This document shows positions 35,979 to 44,817 of a stretch of 64,000 nucleotides of DNA, in pieces. This DNA is from Sphingomonas sp. CCH10-B3. Its GTDB lineage: Bacteria; Pseudomonadota; Alphaproteobacteria; Sphingomonadales; Sphingomonadaceae. The stretch is from positions 58,760 through 122,759 of the forward strand of contig NZ_LSIJ01000003.1 of assembly GCF_001556185.1 (NCBI RefSeq), in the 5' to 3' direction. Under the pieces are notes generated by a model that saw nothing but the letters and a program-made list of their open reading frames with translations, was not told where the DNA came from and did no database searches. Position 1 is the stretch's first letter; each line of letters opens with the position of its first letter. Position numbers and translations under genes: made by a program.

Positions 35979-38197
35979 CGTCCGCTCAGCCCGGGGCTAT
36001 CGATCGCGGGCTGATCGCGCCCGGTCAGCTTCCCCTGACCATATTCGAAGTCATAGCCATAGCCGTAAGACGCCGATTCGCTGCGGTACATTGTGAACAT
36101 GGTGCCGACGACATTGGCATGCGCCTGCCGCAAGCGATCGACCGCCGCGCGGATCTTGCGCCCCGAAGGCCCGCCCGCGCTGACCACGAACACCACCGCT
36201 TCGACCGAGCTCGACAGCAGTGGCGCGTCGGCAAGGCCGAGCACCGGCGGCATGTCGAGGATAACATGGTCATAAAGCTCGAGCAGCTCGTCGATCATCG
36301 TCTTGATGCGGCCGTTGCTGAGCAGTTCGGCCGCATTCGGCGGCTGCGGGCCGCTCGAAATCAGCGAAACATTCTCCCAATGGGTCGGGCGGATCATATC
36401 CTTCACGCCGGCCTGACCCGACAGGAAATTGCTCGTCCCGATCTTGTTCGGCAAATCGAACACACCGTGCAGCGATGGCGAGCGCATATCGACGTCGACC
36501 AGCGCCACGCGCTTGCCGGTCCGCCCGACCATGCGTGCCAGCCCCAGCGAAGACGTCGTCTTGCCTTCGCGCGCGCGGGTCGAGGTGACCATCAGCGATC
36601 GCGGCACGCCGTGATCGGTCGAGAAGCGCAGGCTGGTAACAACCGCGAAATAGGCCTCCGACATGATCGACTTGTTGTCGTCCATCGACCCCAGCGGATC
36701 TTCGTCGCGCAAGAGCGGGATGGCCCCCAGCATCGGGATATCGAGCAGGTTGATCAGATCCGACGGCTCGGCCACCCCTTCGTCGACTTGTTCAAGCGCA
36801 AAGGTAACCACGCCTGCCACAATGGCGCCGAGGAAGACAGCGACCAGAATGTTGAGCGCGAGATTGGGGCTGGAAGGCGCCCGCGGCGTGCGAGCTTCGT
36901 CGATCACCGCGACATTGTTGGTGCCGACGCCGGCGACGCCGATCTGCTTGTAGCGCTGGAGCAACGCGTCATAGAGTTCGCGGTTGGTATCGACTTCGCG
37001 CTGGTAGATGTTCGCCTGGATGTTGCTGCGGCGCTGGTTGTTCACTTCCGCCTGCAAGCTGTTGACGATTCCGCGCAGTTCGGCTTCGCGGGCAACCGCC
37101 TGCGCATAGTCGCGCGACGTACCCTGCGACCCGCGCGCGCGTTCGGCCGCAATATCGGCATCGAGCGACTTGAGCTGCTGCGCCAGTGCCTTGGCGGGCG
37201 GATAGCCGGGTTCGAACTGCGCGAGCATCTTGGCATAATCGGCGGCGACCTCGGCGCGGCGCTGGCGGAGCGCCGCGATCACCGGGCTGTTCTGCGTGCT
37301 GCCGACATCGGCGCCACCGCCGATCGTCTTGCTCTGCATTTCAACGCGATAGGCGGTTGCCTCAGACAGGGCGCGGGTGGCTGCTTCAAGCCTTTCGGCG
37401 ATCAGCGTGCGCACCGAAGAGGTTCGGCCTTGTGCATCGATCGTGGAACTGAGCGTCACGATATTGGCCTGCGTCGTGTAATTGACGAGGTCACGCTCGG
37501 ACTGTTCGAGCTTGCGGCGCAACTGGTCGAGCCGGGTTTCGAGGAAGGTGCGCGAATCGGCGGCCGTCGCAAACTGGCGATCAAGCGCTGCCTGCGTATA
37601 TTGACCGACCCAGGCATTGGCGATGCGCGCCGACAGCGCCGGATTGGGCGAGCGGAAACGGACATCGACCAGGCTTGAATCGCGCACCGGCGCAATCGTG
37701 ATTCCGCCGAGCAAGCTGCTGACGACCTGATCGAAGCGCGCCGCACGATCGACCGGGGTCGGGGCGTTGGTCGCGTTGGCCCCGCCGATCTTGAATGCCG
37801 CCACAAAGGCCGGATCCTCGGCCAGGTTCTGCGAACGCGCGACCCGCTCGGCAATGCTGCGGGCACGCAGCAACGCATATTGCGTCTGGTAATAGGTAAG
37901 GTCGGTCAGTCGATCGGATTGCTGCGGGCGGTTATCGACCTCCGCCACATTCTGCTTGGACTTGGAGATTTCGATGCGAGCAGTTGCATCATATTTTGGC
38001 TCCATCGTCAGCGTGACGATCGCGCCGAGCGCCAGCGCCCCCAGCAAGATCGGCAGAATGACGAACTTGCGGCGACGAATGATCAACCACCAGCGCACCA
38101 GCACCGGCAGCGTCACCACTTCGGCGCCGGGGCGCGCGACGATCGTCGGCGGGATCGTCGCCAGCGACATTGACCCGTCTGGAACCCGTTGCAGCAT
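35975..38197 (-). CDS. Fused Wzz-type polysaccharide copolymerase and BY-kinase (tyrosine autokinase)
   Basis: 740 residues of the GumC/Wzc type. A membrane helix at about 41-63, a long periplasmic coiled-coil region, a second helix near 470, then a cytoplasmic P-loop kinase. Kinase motifs: Walker A REGKTTSS, Walker A' VALVDVDMRSPS, Walker B VILDMPPVLG, and a C-terminal tyrosine cluster (ASYGYGYDFEYG) for autophosphorylation. It would control chain length and export. In gellan clusters the two functions are separate genes (gelC, gelE). The ATG chosen has an AGG-type site ten bases upstream; an earlier ATG would overlap the exporter gene. Confidence 0.92.
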   Translation of the reverse strand: MLQRVPDGSMSLATIPPTIVARPGAEVVTLPVLVRWWLIIRRRKFVILPILLGALALGAIVTLTMEPKYDATARIEISKSKQNVAEVDNRPQQSDRLTDLTYYQTQYALLRARSIAERVARSQNLAEDPAFVAAFKIGGANATNAPTPVDRAARFDQVVSSLLGGITIAPVRDSSLVDVRFRSPNPALSARIANAWVGQYTQAALDRQFATAADSRTFLETRLDQLRRKLEQSERDLVNYTTQANIVTLSSTIDAQGRTSSVRTLIAERLEAATRALSEATAYRVEMQSKTIGGGADVGSTQNSPVIAALRQRRAEVAADYAKMLAQFEPGYPPAKALAQQLKSLDADIAAERARGSQGTSRDYAQAVAREAELRGIVNSLQAEVNNQRRSNIQANIYQREVDTNRELYDALLQRYKQIGVAGVGTNNVAVIDEARTPRAPSSPNLALNILVAVFLGAIVAGVVTFALEQVDEGVAEPSDLINLLDIPMLGAIPLLRDEDPLGSMDDNKSIMSEAYFAVVTSLRFSTDHGVPRSLMVTSTRAREGKTTSSLGLARMVGRTGKRVALVDVDMRSPSLHGVFDLPNKIGTSNFLSGQAGVKDMIRPTHWENVSLISSGPQPPNAAELLSNGRIKTMIDELLELYDHVILDMPPVLGLADAPLLSSSVEAVVFVVSAGGPSGRKIRAAVDRLRQAHANVVGTMFTMYRSESASYGYGYDFEYGQGKLTGRDQPAIDSPGLSGR

Positions 38198-38219
38198 AAT
38201 CGAAAAACCTATCCGTTGT

Positions 38220-38951
38220 TTACCGCAGCAGGACAATGATCGGCGTCAAAAGTGCCGGAGCAGCTTGCAGGACATCCTTGAAGATGCGCCGCGACTTTGA
38301 ATCGCCCACGACGATCACGTCGCCGGGAAAGATGTCGGGATCGGCATAATTGCCCCGACGGACCGAATTGAGATCATAGATACCGGCGTAGCGCTGGCCG
38401 CCGACCGTGCGAAAGATCACCACATCGCTCAGCTTGGCGAATTCTCCCGTGCCCTTGGCCGTCGCCACCGCGCGCAACAGCGTCATCCGGCCCACCAGCG
38501 GATAAAGGCCGGGCTCGCGCACTTCGCCTTCGATGGCGAATTGCTGGCTGATCGTTTCTTCCAGGTTCACGGTTACCTGCGGATCGCGCACATAACGGTC
38601 ACGCAGCTTGCCTTCGATAATCCGCGCCAATTCGATCGGCGTCTTGCCTGCCGCCTCGATTTCGCCGGCAAGCGGGAAGGAAATGCGGCCGCTGGCATCG
38701 GTCTGGATCTTCAGATTGAGGTCCTGAATGCCGAACACCGAAATTTGCAGCTTGTCGAAAGGCCCGATCAGATAGGGCCGCTGGGCCGACGACAGGTCCT
38801 GAACCGTCGGTTCGGGGAGCACCGCCGATCGTGCGACCTTCACGCCCGGGTCGGCACCGAAGGTCGTCGGGCCGCCGCAGCCGCTCAACAGCGCCATCGC
38901 CAAAAGCAATGCGGCTGCGAACACCAGCGTGGCAAGCGACTTTGCAGTCAT
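38220..38951 (-). CDS. Polysaccharide export outer-membrane lipoprotein (Wza/GumB-like)
   Basis: 243 residues. A signal peptide with lipobox LLSGC ends near residue 25. The poly-export motif YLIGPFDKLQISVFG follows near residue 60, then SLBB-type beta repeats (EGEVREPGLYPLVGRMTLLRAVATAKG) and a hydrophobic C-terminus (LLTPIIVLL). The length matches short Wza proteins such as GumB or GelD, forming the outer-membrane exit. An upstream ATG (39017) gives 22 more residues but no better ribosome binding site. The kinase gene follows after 22 bases. Confidence 0.9.
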   Translation of the reverse strand: MTAKSLATLVFAAALLLAMALLSGCGGPTTFGADPGVKVARSAVLPEPTVQDLSSAQRPYLIGPFDKLQISVFGIQDLNLKIQTDASGRISFPLAGEIEAAGKTPIELARIIEGKLRDRYVRDPQVTVNLEETISQQFAIEGEVREPGLYPLVGRMTLLRAVATAKGTGEFAKLSDVVIFRTVGGQRYAGIYDLNSVRRGNYADPDIFPGDVIVVGDSKSRRIFKDVLQAAPALLTPIIVLLR

Positions 38952-39119
38952 CTCGCCGAGTCCGGGCCCGTCACCAAAGGTCGCGCGCAGCCGCGTGTAA
39001 GTCTTTGCAAAAGCCATAATTTTTGAACGCCAATCGCCTTTGGTTCATTGCAAGCGTCGTCGAGCAACGGGCTGACGCACGTCCTTAGGGGATTCGCCGC
39101 AACAGGCAAACCCTCAATT

Positions 39120-40511
39120 TTATTCCTGGCGCGGCACGCTCTGGCGAGATGATGGCACAGCGATCCAGCAGGTGACAATCGCGAAAATCAGCGCCACCAA
39201 CGGGGTCCGCAATGGATAGTCGCTAAGGCTCGCAAGCAGGATGATCAGCGACACCGCGGTCCCTGCCCGCCCCAGCGTCACGCCTTCGGCCGTTGCCGGC
39301 TGGCGCCACAGCGCAACGGCACGCATTCCCCACCAGATCAGCGCCGCGCCCGCCAGCAGCACCGCGACAAGGCCGCCGTCGCTCAACAACTCGAGCGCGT
39401 CATTATGGGCGTGATTGAGCCACGTCCGGTTGAGCTGCGAATCGGGCTCAATGATCCGATAGACGGCCGCGAAAGAGCCAAAGCCGCTGCCGAACGGGAA
39501 ATAGGACATTGCCATCTGCCAAAGCGGCGCGACCAGCTCGACACGCTGTTCGGCCTGGACATCGGTCGCGAACAGCCGCGCAAGCGACTGCGCCCGGTTG
39601 AGATGGACGAACCAGGCGGTCAGCGCCGCGCCGATGACGGCGCCTGCTGCGACCACCATCTGCGCCGCGCGCACGCGGAGCCGTCGCCGCAGCACCGGCC
39701 AGCCGACGGCCACGGCAAGCACCCCGCCGAGGGGCAGCAGCAACAGTCCAGACCGCGATCCGGTTACCAGCAGCAGCGGCACCACCGCCAATCCGAGAAT
39801 CGTCGCGCCAATCGACGCCAGCCAGCCCAGGTCTGCGCGCCACGCCTCCAGCTCGGCGGCCAGCGCGGCGAACAGCGGCAGCAGGCAGACCAGTACGGCG
39901 GCCTGGTGGTTGCGGTTCGAAAATAGCCCGACCGCCGAGCCCGGATCTGCCGGCTGGTACAAATAAAAGCGGCCGCCCGACGCATCGACGAACTGCAACA
40001 TGCCGAGCATCGCGCTGCCCAGACCAAGCGCGATCAGCGCCACCAGCAGCGGCAATTGCCGACGCGGGCCCAGCCAAACTGTCGCGATCGCGGCAGCAAG
40101 CGGCACCATACAGGCGATCAGGCTGTTCCAGGTCGCCATGGGGGTAAGTGTCAGCGGCCGCCATGGCTGCGCGAAACCGACCTGCGTCGCCACTGCAGCA
40201 ATCAGGCTGCGTCCCGGCAGACCGGTCCAGATCGCGGGCGGCAGGGGCATCAGTTGCAGCGCGATCAGCGCCGCAAGCGCAGCGAACAACAGTATCGGCA
40301 CCGTCGGACGACGCCACAGCGCGCCCGGCATCAGCACCAGCGCCACGGCAATCACGATCAAGGCGGCCACTCGCACGATCACCACCAGCGGCGCGTCCGC
40401 AAAGGCAGCACCACCCCCGATTGCCGCCGCCAGCAACAGCATCACAATCAAACCGAATGGCAGCCAATCCGTCCAGCGGCGACCGCGTCCCCTGCTCCTG
40501 TCCATCGCCAC
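39120..40511 (-). CDS. O-antigen ligase / Wzy_C-family membrane protein
   Basis: 463 residues, about 12 membrane helices. The large periplasmic loop carries the family motif NHAHNDALELLSDGG near residue 370, preceded by PFGSGFGSFAAVYRI. Members act as polymerases or ligases of lipid-linked sugars. GTG start is supported by AGGAGG eleven bases upstream; an ATG six bases later is possible. It is divergent from the beta-helix gene and precedes the exporter gene by 168 bases. Confidence 0.87.
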   Translation of the reverse strand: MAMDRSRGRGRRWTDWLPFGLIVMLLLAAAIGGGAAFADAPLVVIVRVAALIVIAVALVLMPGALWRRPTVPILLFAALAALIALQLMPLPPAIWTGLPGRSLIAAVATQVGFAQPWRPLTLTPMATWNSLIACMVPLAAAIATVWLGPRRQLPLLVALIALGLGSAMLGMLQFVDASGGRFYLYQPADPGSAVGLFSNRNHQAAVLVCLLPLFAALAAELEAWRADLGWLASIGATILGLAVVPLLLVTGSRSGLLLLPLGGVLAVAVGWPVLRRRLRVRAAQMVVAAGAVIGAALTAWFVHLNRAQSLARLFATDVQAEQRVELVAPLWQMAMSYFPFGSGFGSFAAVYRIIEPDSQLNRTWLNHAHNDALELLSDGGLVAVLLAGAALIWWGMRAVALWRQPATAEGVTLGRAGTAVSLIILLASLSDYPLRTPLVALIFAIVTCWIAVPSSRQSVPRQE

Positions 40512-40611
40512 GCTGTCCAGAACCTCCTATAGCGCCGCGGTCCGCAGCATCGGCATTGCGTTTCGCTTTACCGAGGTGGCGACGATTGTGAATAGGGACC
40601 GGCACAGGGCC

Positions 40612-42063
40612 ATGAGCATTTTCGATATCGGGCGCAGGCGCACCATTGCCACGATCCTGGGCGCACCGCTGGCACTCGGCAGTGCCTCGATCAAAGGCAA
40701 CGCCAGCGTGATCACGCCGCGCGATCCCGGCGCGGGCCCCGCCAGCGGCCGCGTATCGGTGCTCGATTTCATCCCGGCCAACCTGCACCGCGCGATCCGC
40801 GCCGGGCGGGCGCGCGACGATCTGACCGCCTGTTTCCAACGCGCGGTGGCTGCTGCCAACGGCGATGCGATGCCGGGTGCGGCGATCGGCGGCACGGTGT
40901 TCGTGCCCAACGGCACTTACTACATCGACCGCGTTGGCATCCGCGACACGGTGTTCGAAGGCGAAAGCACCAACGGCACCATCCTGCGCGCGGCCGGCCC
41001 CGGTCAGCCGGGCGACTTCATGCTCGATGCGATGCTCGATCGCGACGGCATCACACGCAACACCTATGGCGGCGGCTGGGCAACCAATTTGACGATTGAT
41101 GCCACCCGATCGGGCAAATCATGCCTGCGCACCTATGGCGGTGGCGCCCGCGCAACGCGGCTGCGGCTGATCGGCGGCGCGGTGGGTTTGTCGGCGGGCC
41201 TGCCGATTTGGGCGGTGTTCGAAAACATCCACGCGATCAAATGCGGGATCGGCTTCGAAACCTTCGCCGAAAAGCCCGGCGATTCGGGCACATCGACCAG
41301 CTTTCGCAACTGCTGGGCAGAGGGTGCAACGCGGTTCGGATTTCATCTGAGCCAGCTCGGCTATTCGAGTTTGATCAATTGCGCGGCGCAGGAAAGCGGG
41401 ATCACCAACTTCTTCGTCGAAGGCGACCGGAATGGCACGCCCGCCGTTTATTCGCTGCAATTCATCGGCTGCGGCAGCGAAGGCCGCGGACGGCCCTTTC
41501 ATTTTCGCCGCTGCCGCGATCTTTCGGTGATCGGCCCGCGCGTTATCGGGCCCGACAACAAGACCGATTATCTGCTGATGGACGACAGCGCGGGGTCGAT
41601 CCGCGATTATTCGACGCCGGGTCCACCTCCCAAAGGCCGTCTGCACATCGCGGTCAGCAATCACGGGACCGGGCCGGGATCGATCCTGCTCGACGATTCG
41701 ATCGTCACGATGGCGCCGGAAAGCGCGGCTGCCTTCACGGTCATCGGCGGCGCGGCCAATGGCATCCCCGGCGTCCACAGCGTGCGCACGCGCTGGCTGG
41801 CGGGCACGCGCTCAGCCGATGCGATGATCGAGTCGCGGCGCGGGGCGGATTTTCTGACGCTGTCGAGCGGCGGTCGACCGATGGCGGCATTCGGGCTGGA
41901 CGGCGGCACGATCCTGAGCGGCGGCCGCATCGGCGATCCGGCGCAGATGCTGCAGCCGGGCGACTATGCGATCGAAATCGTCGATGGCGGCGCGGTGCTG
42001 CACCTGAAGGATCGGAATGGTGTCGTCCGCCGCCTGCCGCTGGGGGGAACGCCGCGCGCTTAG
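40612..42063 (+). CDS. Exported right-handed beta-helix protein (pectate-lyase-like fold)
   Basis: 483 residues. The N-terminus has a twin-arginine-like signal (GRRRTIATILGAPLALG), suggesting Tat export. The start of the mature part (VSVLDFIPANLHRAI...FQRAVAAAN, then GGTVFVPNGTYYIDRV) is typical of Pectate_lyase_3-type beta helices. Repeated short strand motifs fill the middle, and a beta-sandwich-like tail ends the protein. It could be a lyase, hydrolase or binding protein for the polysaccharide; gellan-type clusters also encode a lyase-like protein (GelR/SpsR). It is the only plus-strand gene within the cluster and overlaps the Wzx-like stop by four bases. Confidence 0.72.
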   Translation: MSIFDIGRRRTIATILGAPLALGSASIKGNASVITPRDPGAGPASGRVSVLDFIPANLHRAIRAGRARDDLTACFQRAVAAANGDAMPGAAIGGTVFVPNGTYYIDRVGIRDTVFEGESTNGTILRAAGPGQPGDFMLDAMLDRDGITRNTYGGGWATNLTIDATRSGKSCLRTYGGGARATRLRLIGGAVGLSAGLPIWAVFENIHAIKCGIGFETFAEKPGDSGTSTSFRNCWAEGATRFGFHLSQLGYSSLINCAAQESGITNFFVEGDRNGTPAVYSLQFIGCGSEGRGRPFHFRRCRDLSVIGPRVIGPDNKTDYLLMDDSAGSIRDYSTPGPPPKGRLHIAVSNHGTGPGSILLDDSIVTMAPESAAAFTVIGGAANGIPGVHSVRTRWLAGTRSADAMIESRRGADFLTLSSGGRPMAAFGLDGGTILSGGRIGDPAQMLQPGDYAIEIVDGGAVLHLKDRNGVVRRLPLGGTPRA

Positions 42064-43088
42064 GCGGGCGCCAGATTGTTCACCGTCGCCTTGCGGTTGA
42101 ACCAGGCATAGAGCGGCACCGGCAATACGAACGCAGCGTAAAGCAGCAGCAGCAGGCGCTGCGGCATGAATTCAGTCCCAACCCACAGCGCAACCAGCGG
42201 CAAGGCGGTCGCGATCAGATTGAAGGTAAAGCCCTGCCACCGCTGCATCCGCGACAACAGATGCGTCACGCCGAGCCACAGCGCGCCGCGAAAACCCTCG
42301 GCGACGATGATCGCCAGCGCCGAGCCGATCAGGCCGACGCCAAGGATTGCGACCAGCACGGCGCCGATCGCGCTCGCGCCCCACAGTACCAGCGACCATT
42401 GGCGCAATGCTTTCGACTGCCGCATCACCGTTGCCGTCCACAGCGCCGCGCCCACGCCGTTAACGATCAGGCCGAAGGTTTCCACGTGCGCGCGATCGAC
42501 CAACTCGCGCGCATCGAAGACGTCGCGCAGCGCAATCAGCACCACCGGCGCAATACAGATCGACGGCAATTGCAGGACAACGGTGTCGATTTCTACACGC
42601 GCGTCACCCGGCTCGGCAGGGCGGCGCAGCAGCAGCACCGTGAAACCGGCAACGCCGATCCCCGCCACTACCAGACCGATCGGATGAAGCGCCAGCAGCA
42701 GCAGAAGCACTGGCCCGAGCAAATCCCAGATCGCCGAGCGAATCTGGCCGCGTTCGCTGCGAACCACCAACATCATCAGCTGGCACGCATAAAAAACGAT
42801 CATCAACGCAACCAGATACGGCGTCAGCTTCAGATCGGGCGAATAGAGCGCGAGCACGACCAGCGACAAAAGCGGCGTCAGATAGAGGTAAAGCGCCTTG
42901 GGCCGAAACTGCCCGCCGGTCGAAATCTCGCCGCGGCGCAATTCGAGCAGCATGAAGATCGAAAAGGTGCCGATATAGCCGCTGCGTGCCAGCGAGATGA
43001 ACTGCGGCGGCAGCCCCAGTCTGCCTGCAAGCTGCACCAGCACCAACCACAGGCCGCCCGACAGGATCAGCCAGAATAGCGCCTTCAT
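42060..43088 (-). CDS. Polytopic membrane protein, candidate Wzx-type flippase (short)
   Basis: 342 residues, almost wholly hydrophobic, about 10-11 helices. The late part (EIDTVVLQLPSICIAPVVL..., LVDRAHVETFGLIVNGVGAAL) resembles the central and C-terminal helices of Wzx/MOP proteins, where a subunit carries polar residues in helices. Common Wzx proteins have 400-480 residues, so two or three helices would be missing. It is the last gene of the ten-gene operon and no other flippase candidate is present. The ATG overlaps the preceding stop by four bases. Confidence 0.55.
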   Translation of the reverse strand: MKALFWLILSGGLWLVLVQLAGRLGLPPQFISLARSGYIGTFSIFMLLELRRGEISTGGQFRPKALYLYLTPLLSLVVLALYSPDLKLTPYLVALMIVFYACQLMMLVVRSERGQIRSAIWDLLGPVLLLLLALHPIGLVVAGIGVAGFTVLLLRRPAEPGDARVEIDTVVLQLPSICIAPVVLIALRDVFDARELVDRAHVETFGLIVNGVGAALWTATVMRQSKALRQWSLVLWGASAIGAVLVAILGVGLIGSALAIIVAEGFRGALWLGVTHLLSRMQRWQGFTFNLIATALPLVALWVGTEFMPQRLLLLLYAAFVLPVPLYAWFNRKATVNNLAPA

Positions 43089-43834
43089 CGCGCTTCCTTG
43101 TAGAACCGCTTCGCAACCGCATAGGCCAGGCTGCCGATGACATGCCGCGGACGCATCGACAGAAGCTCGGCAGGCACTGCATCGAACAGATGGTGCTCGA
43201 CGAAAATGCGCTTGTCGCGGGTTACCAGCGCGGCTTCGCTCCAGCGGCCGGGCTGCGAATTCTTCCACCGGTCGAGCCGGGCTTGCGTCTCGGCATCGAA
43301 CAGCGGCTCGCCACCGGCAATGCGCCGCTCACACAACGCGATTGCGGCCGCGAGCGACTGGGCGAACACGCCAAGCTGGTCCGGTGGGAGCAGCACCAGT
43401 CGGCTGTTCGGGCGGCGCGAGAAATAAGGTCGCGAGAACGGGAAGAAATTGTCGAGAAAGCCCGCGATGCGTCCCGCCTTCGCATCGGCGATCATGGCCG
43501 CCAGAATCGGCGCCGATGCCCGCGTGATGTTCCAGTTGCGGCCGAAGCTGTCGTTGAGCAGCGTCACGATGCCGCCCCCCTGCGGGCCGAGCGCTTCCAG
43601 ACCTTCGAGCCAGCCTGAAAACTCATAAAAACGGTTGGAACCGCGCACGCAGCGCATCCGCCCTTCGACGGGCGACGCATCGGCGATCGCCCCTCCATTG
43701 TCGACGATCAGAACATGCGCGTAGCGAAGCCCGATCGCCGCTTCGAATTGCGCCACCAGCGCGTCGACTTCGGCGTAACTCTTCAGATAATAGGTCACCA
43801 GTACCAGCTGGTTGCCCTGCACGGTGACGGTCAT
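43085..43834 (-). CDS. Possible glycosyltransferase of the polysaccharide operon
   Basis: 249 residues. The N-terminal strand pattern LVLVTYYLKS and VLIVDNGG, and the GGGIVTLLNDSFGRN segment near residue 88, recall GT-A-type proteins related to rhamnan synthesis (where an LxNDS motif is common). No classical DXD is obvious. The C-terminal half contains a hydrophobic-basic helix. Overlaps of four bases join it to the methyltransferase and the Wzx-like gene, so a role in building or modifying the repeat unit is likely but unproven. Confidence 0.5.
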   Translation of the reverse strand: MTVTVQGNQLVLVTYYLKSYAEVDALVAQFEAAIGLRYAHVLIVDNGGAIADASPVEGRMRCVRGSNRFYEFSGWLEGLEALGPQGGGIVTLLNDSFGRNWNITRASAPILAAMIADAKAGRIAGFLDNFFPFSRPYFSRRPNSRLVLLPPDQLGVFAQSLAAAIALCERRIAGGEPLFDAETQARLDRWKNSQPGRWSEAALVTRDKRIFVEHHLFDAVPAELLSMRPRHVIGSLAYAVAKRFYKEAR

Positions 43835-44817
43835 TGCGCGGCGCCGCCCGCTCGCTTGCGGCCAATCAGGATGATCTCGTCGCCAATCTCGTTACCGCGT
43901 GCAATCTCGCGCTGCTGGCGTCGGAAGGCGGCCTCGGTCCGCATCAGCTTGGCGACCAGCGATTGCGGCGGCAGCGGCCGACCCGCCGCGCCCGCGCTGA
44001 CCATGTCCATCCACGCTGCACTGCGCGCCGAACTGCGCGCGACGACAATGTCGAAGCCTGCCGCGTGGACCAGATCGGCTAGGGCAGCGACGGTGAAGAT
44101 CTGGAGGTGGCGTGGCGCCTCGAAGCCACGCCAATGCTTGCCCCATTTGACACGCATCGCACTCGCAATGTTCGGTGTCAGGATCACCAGCTCGCCGCCT
44201 GCGCGAAGCACGCGCCCAGCCTCCGCAAGCGCACGGCGCGGATCGCCGACATGCTCGATAACATGGTGCATGATCGCGGCATCAGCCGAATTGTCGGCGA
44301 GCGGCAGCACTTCGGCGGGCCCTTCCACCAAATTTCGCCCCGCGGCTTGCCCGCGCGCCACCGCGACCGGGTCGAGCTCGACACCGATCGCCTGCCCCCA
44401 GCCGCGCTCACGCAGCAGATCAAGCCGCGCGCCATCGCCTGCACCGATATCGACCGCGGTTCCATTGGGCTTTGCAGACAACAAGCCATCTTCCCATCCC
44501 GCCGTCTCAGCTACCCAGCCGAGCAGCGGCAGCCCTGGTGCCGCCGTTCGCCGCGGCGCTCGCAAGCCAAGCGCGAGCGCACTGAGCCGCCTCACAGCGG
44601 AACCGCCCGACCCGCCCTGATCGTCATGGGTATAATAATGCCCATAGGCTGCGCTCAGCGTCGCGTCGTCGGGACGCGGCACCGGATAGGCTGTCCCGCA
44701 AGTCGGATTGGTGCAGGCGGCATAGTCCCAGGCGCCGGGCGAGCCGAAGAAATAATCCTCGACTTGGGCTTCGAGAACGGCGCCGGGCGCGCCGCAGATC
44801 GGACAGGGCGGCATCAT
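43831..44817 (-). CDS. SAM-dependent methyltransferase with N-terminal zinc-ribbon-like motif
   Basis: 328 residues. The first 45 residues hold CPICG and CTNPTCG, a zinc-ribbon-like arrangement common in sugar and lipid methyltransferases. The class I fold begins near residue 120: VDIGAGDGARLDLL (motif I), GVELDPVAVA, ADAAIMHHVIEHV and LRAGGELVI. It may methylate a sugar of the repeat unit, or cap the chain. Coupled by overlaps of four bases on both sides. Confidence 0.8.
   Translation of the reverse strand: MMPPCPICGAPGAVLEAQVEDYFFGSPGAWDYAACTNPTCGTAYPVPRPDDATLSAAYGHYYTHDDQGGSGGSAVRRLSALALGLRAPRRTAAPGLPLLGWVAETAGWEDGLLSAKPNGTAVDIGAGDGARLDLLRERGWGQAIGVELDPVAVARGQAAGRNLVEGPAEVLPLADNSADAAIMHHVIEHVGDPRRALAEAGRVLRAGGELVILTPNIASAMRVKWGKHWRGFEAPRHLQIFTVAALADLVHAAGFDIVVARSSARSAAWMDMVSAGAAGRPLPPQSLVAKLMRTEAAFRRQQREIARGNEIGDEIILIGRKRAGGAAQ

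Noticed and set aside
36119-37678. A 519-codon plus-strand frame opposite the Wzz/kinase gene
   Set aside because: The composition is Arg/His/Ala-rich without motifs, while the minus strand has clear kinase and Wzz motifs.
41121-43079. A long plus-strand frame across the end of the beta-helix gene and the Wzx-like gene
   Set aside because: It spans two genes in the wrong frame and shows only low-complexity Arg/Gln composition.
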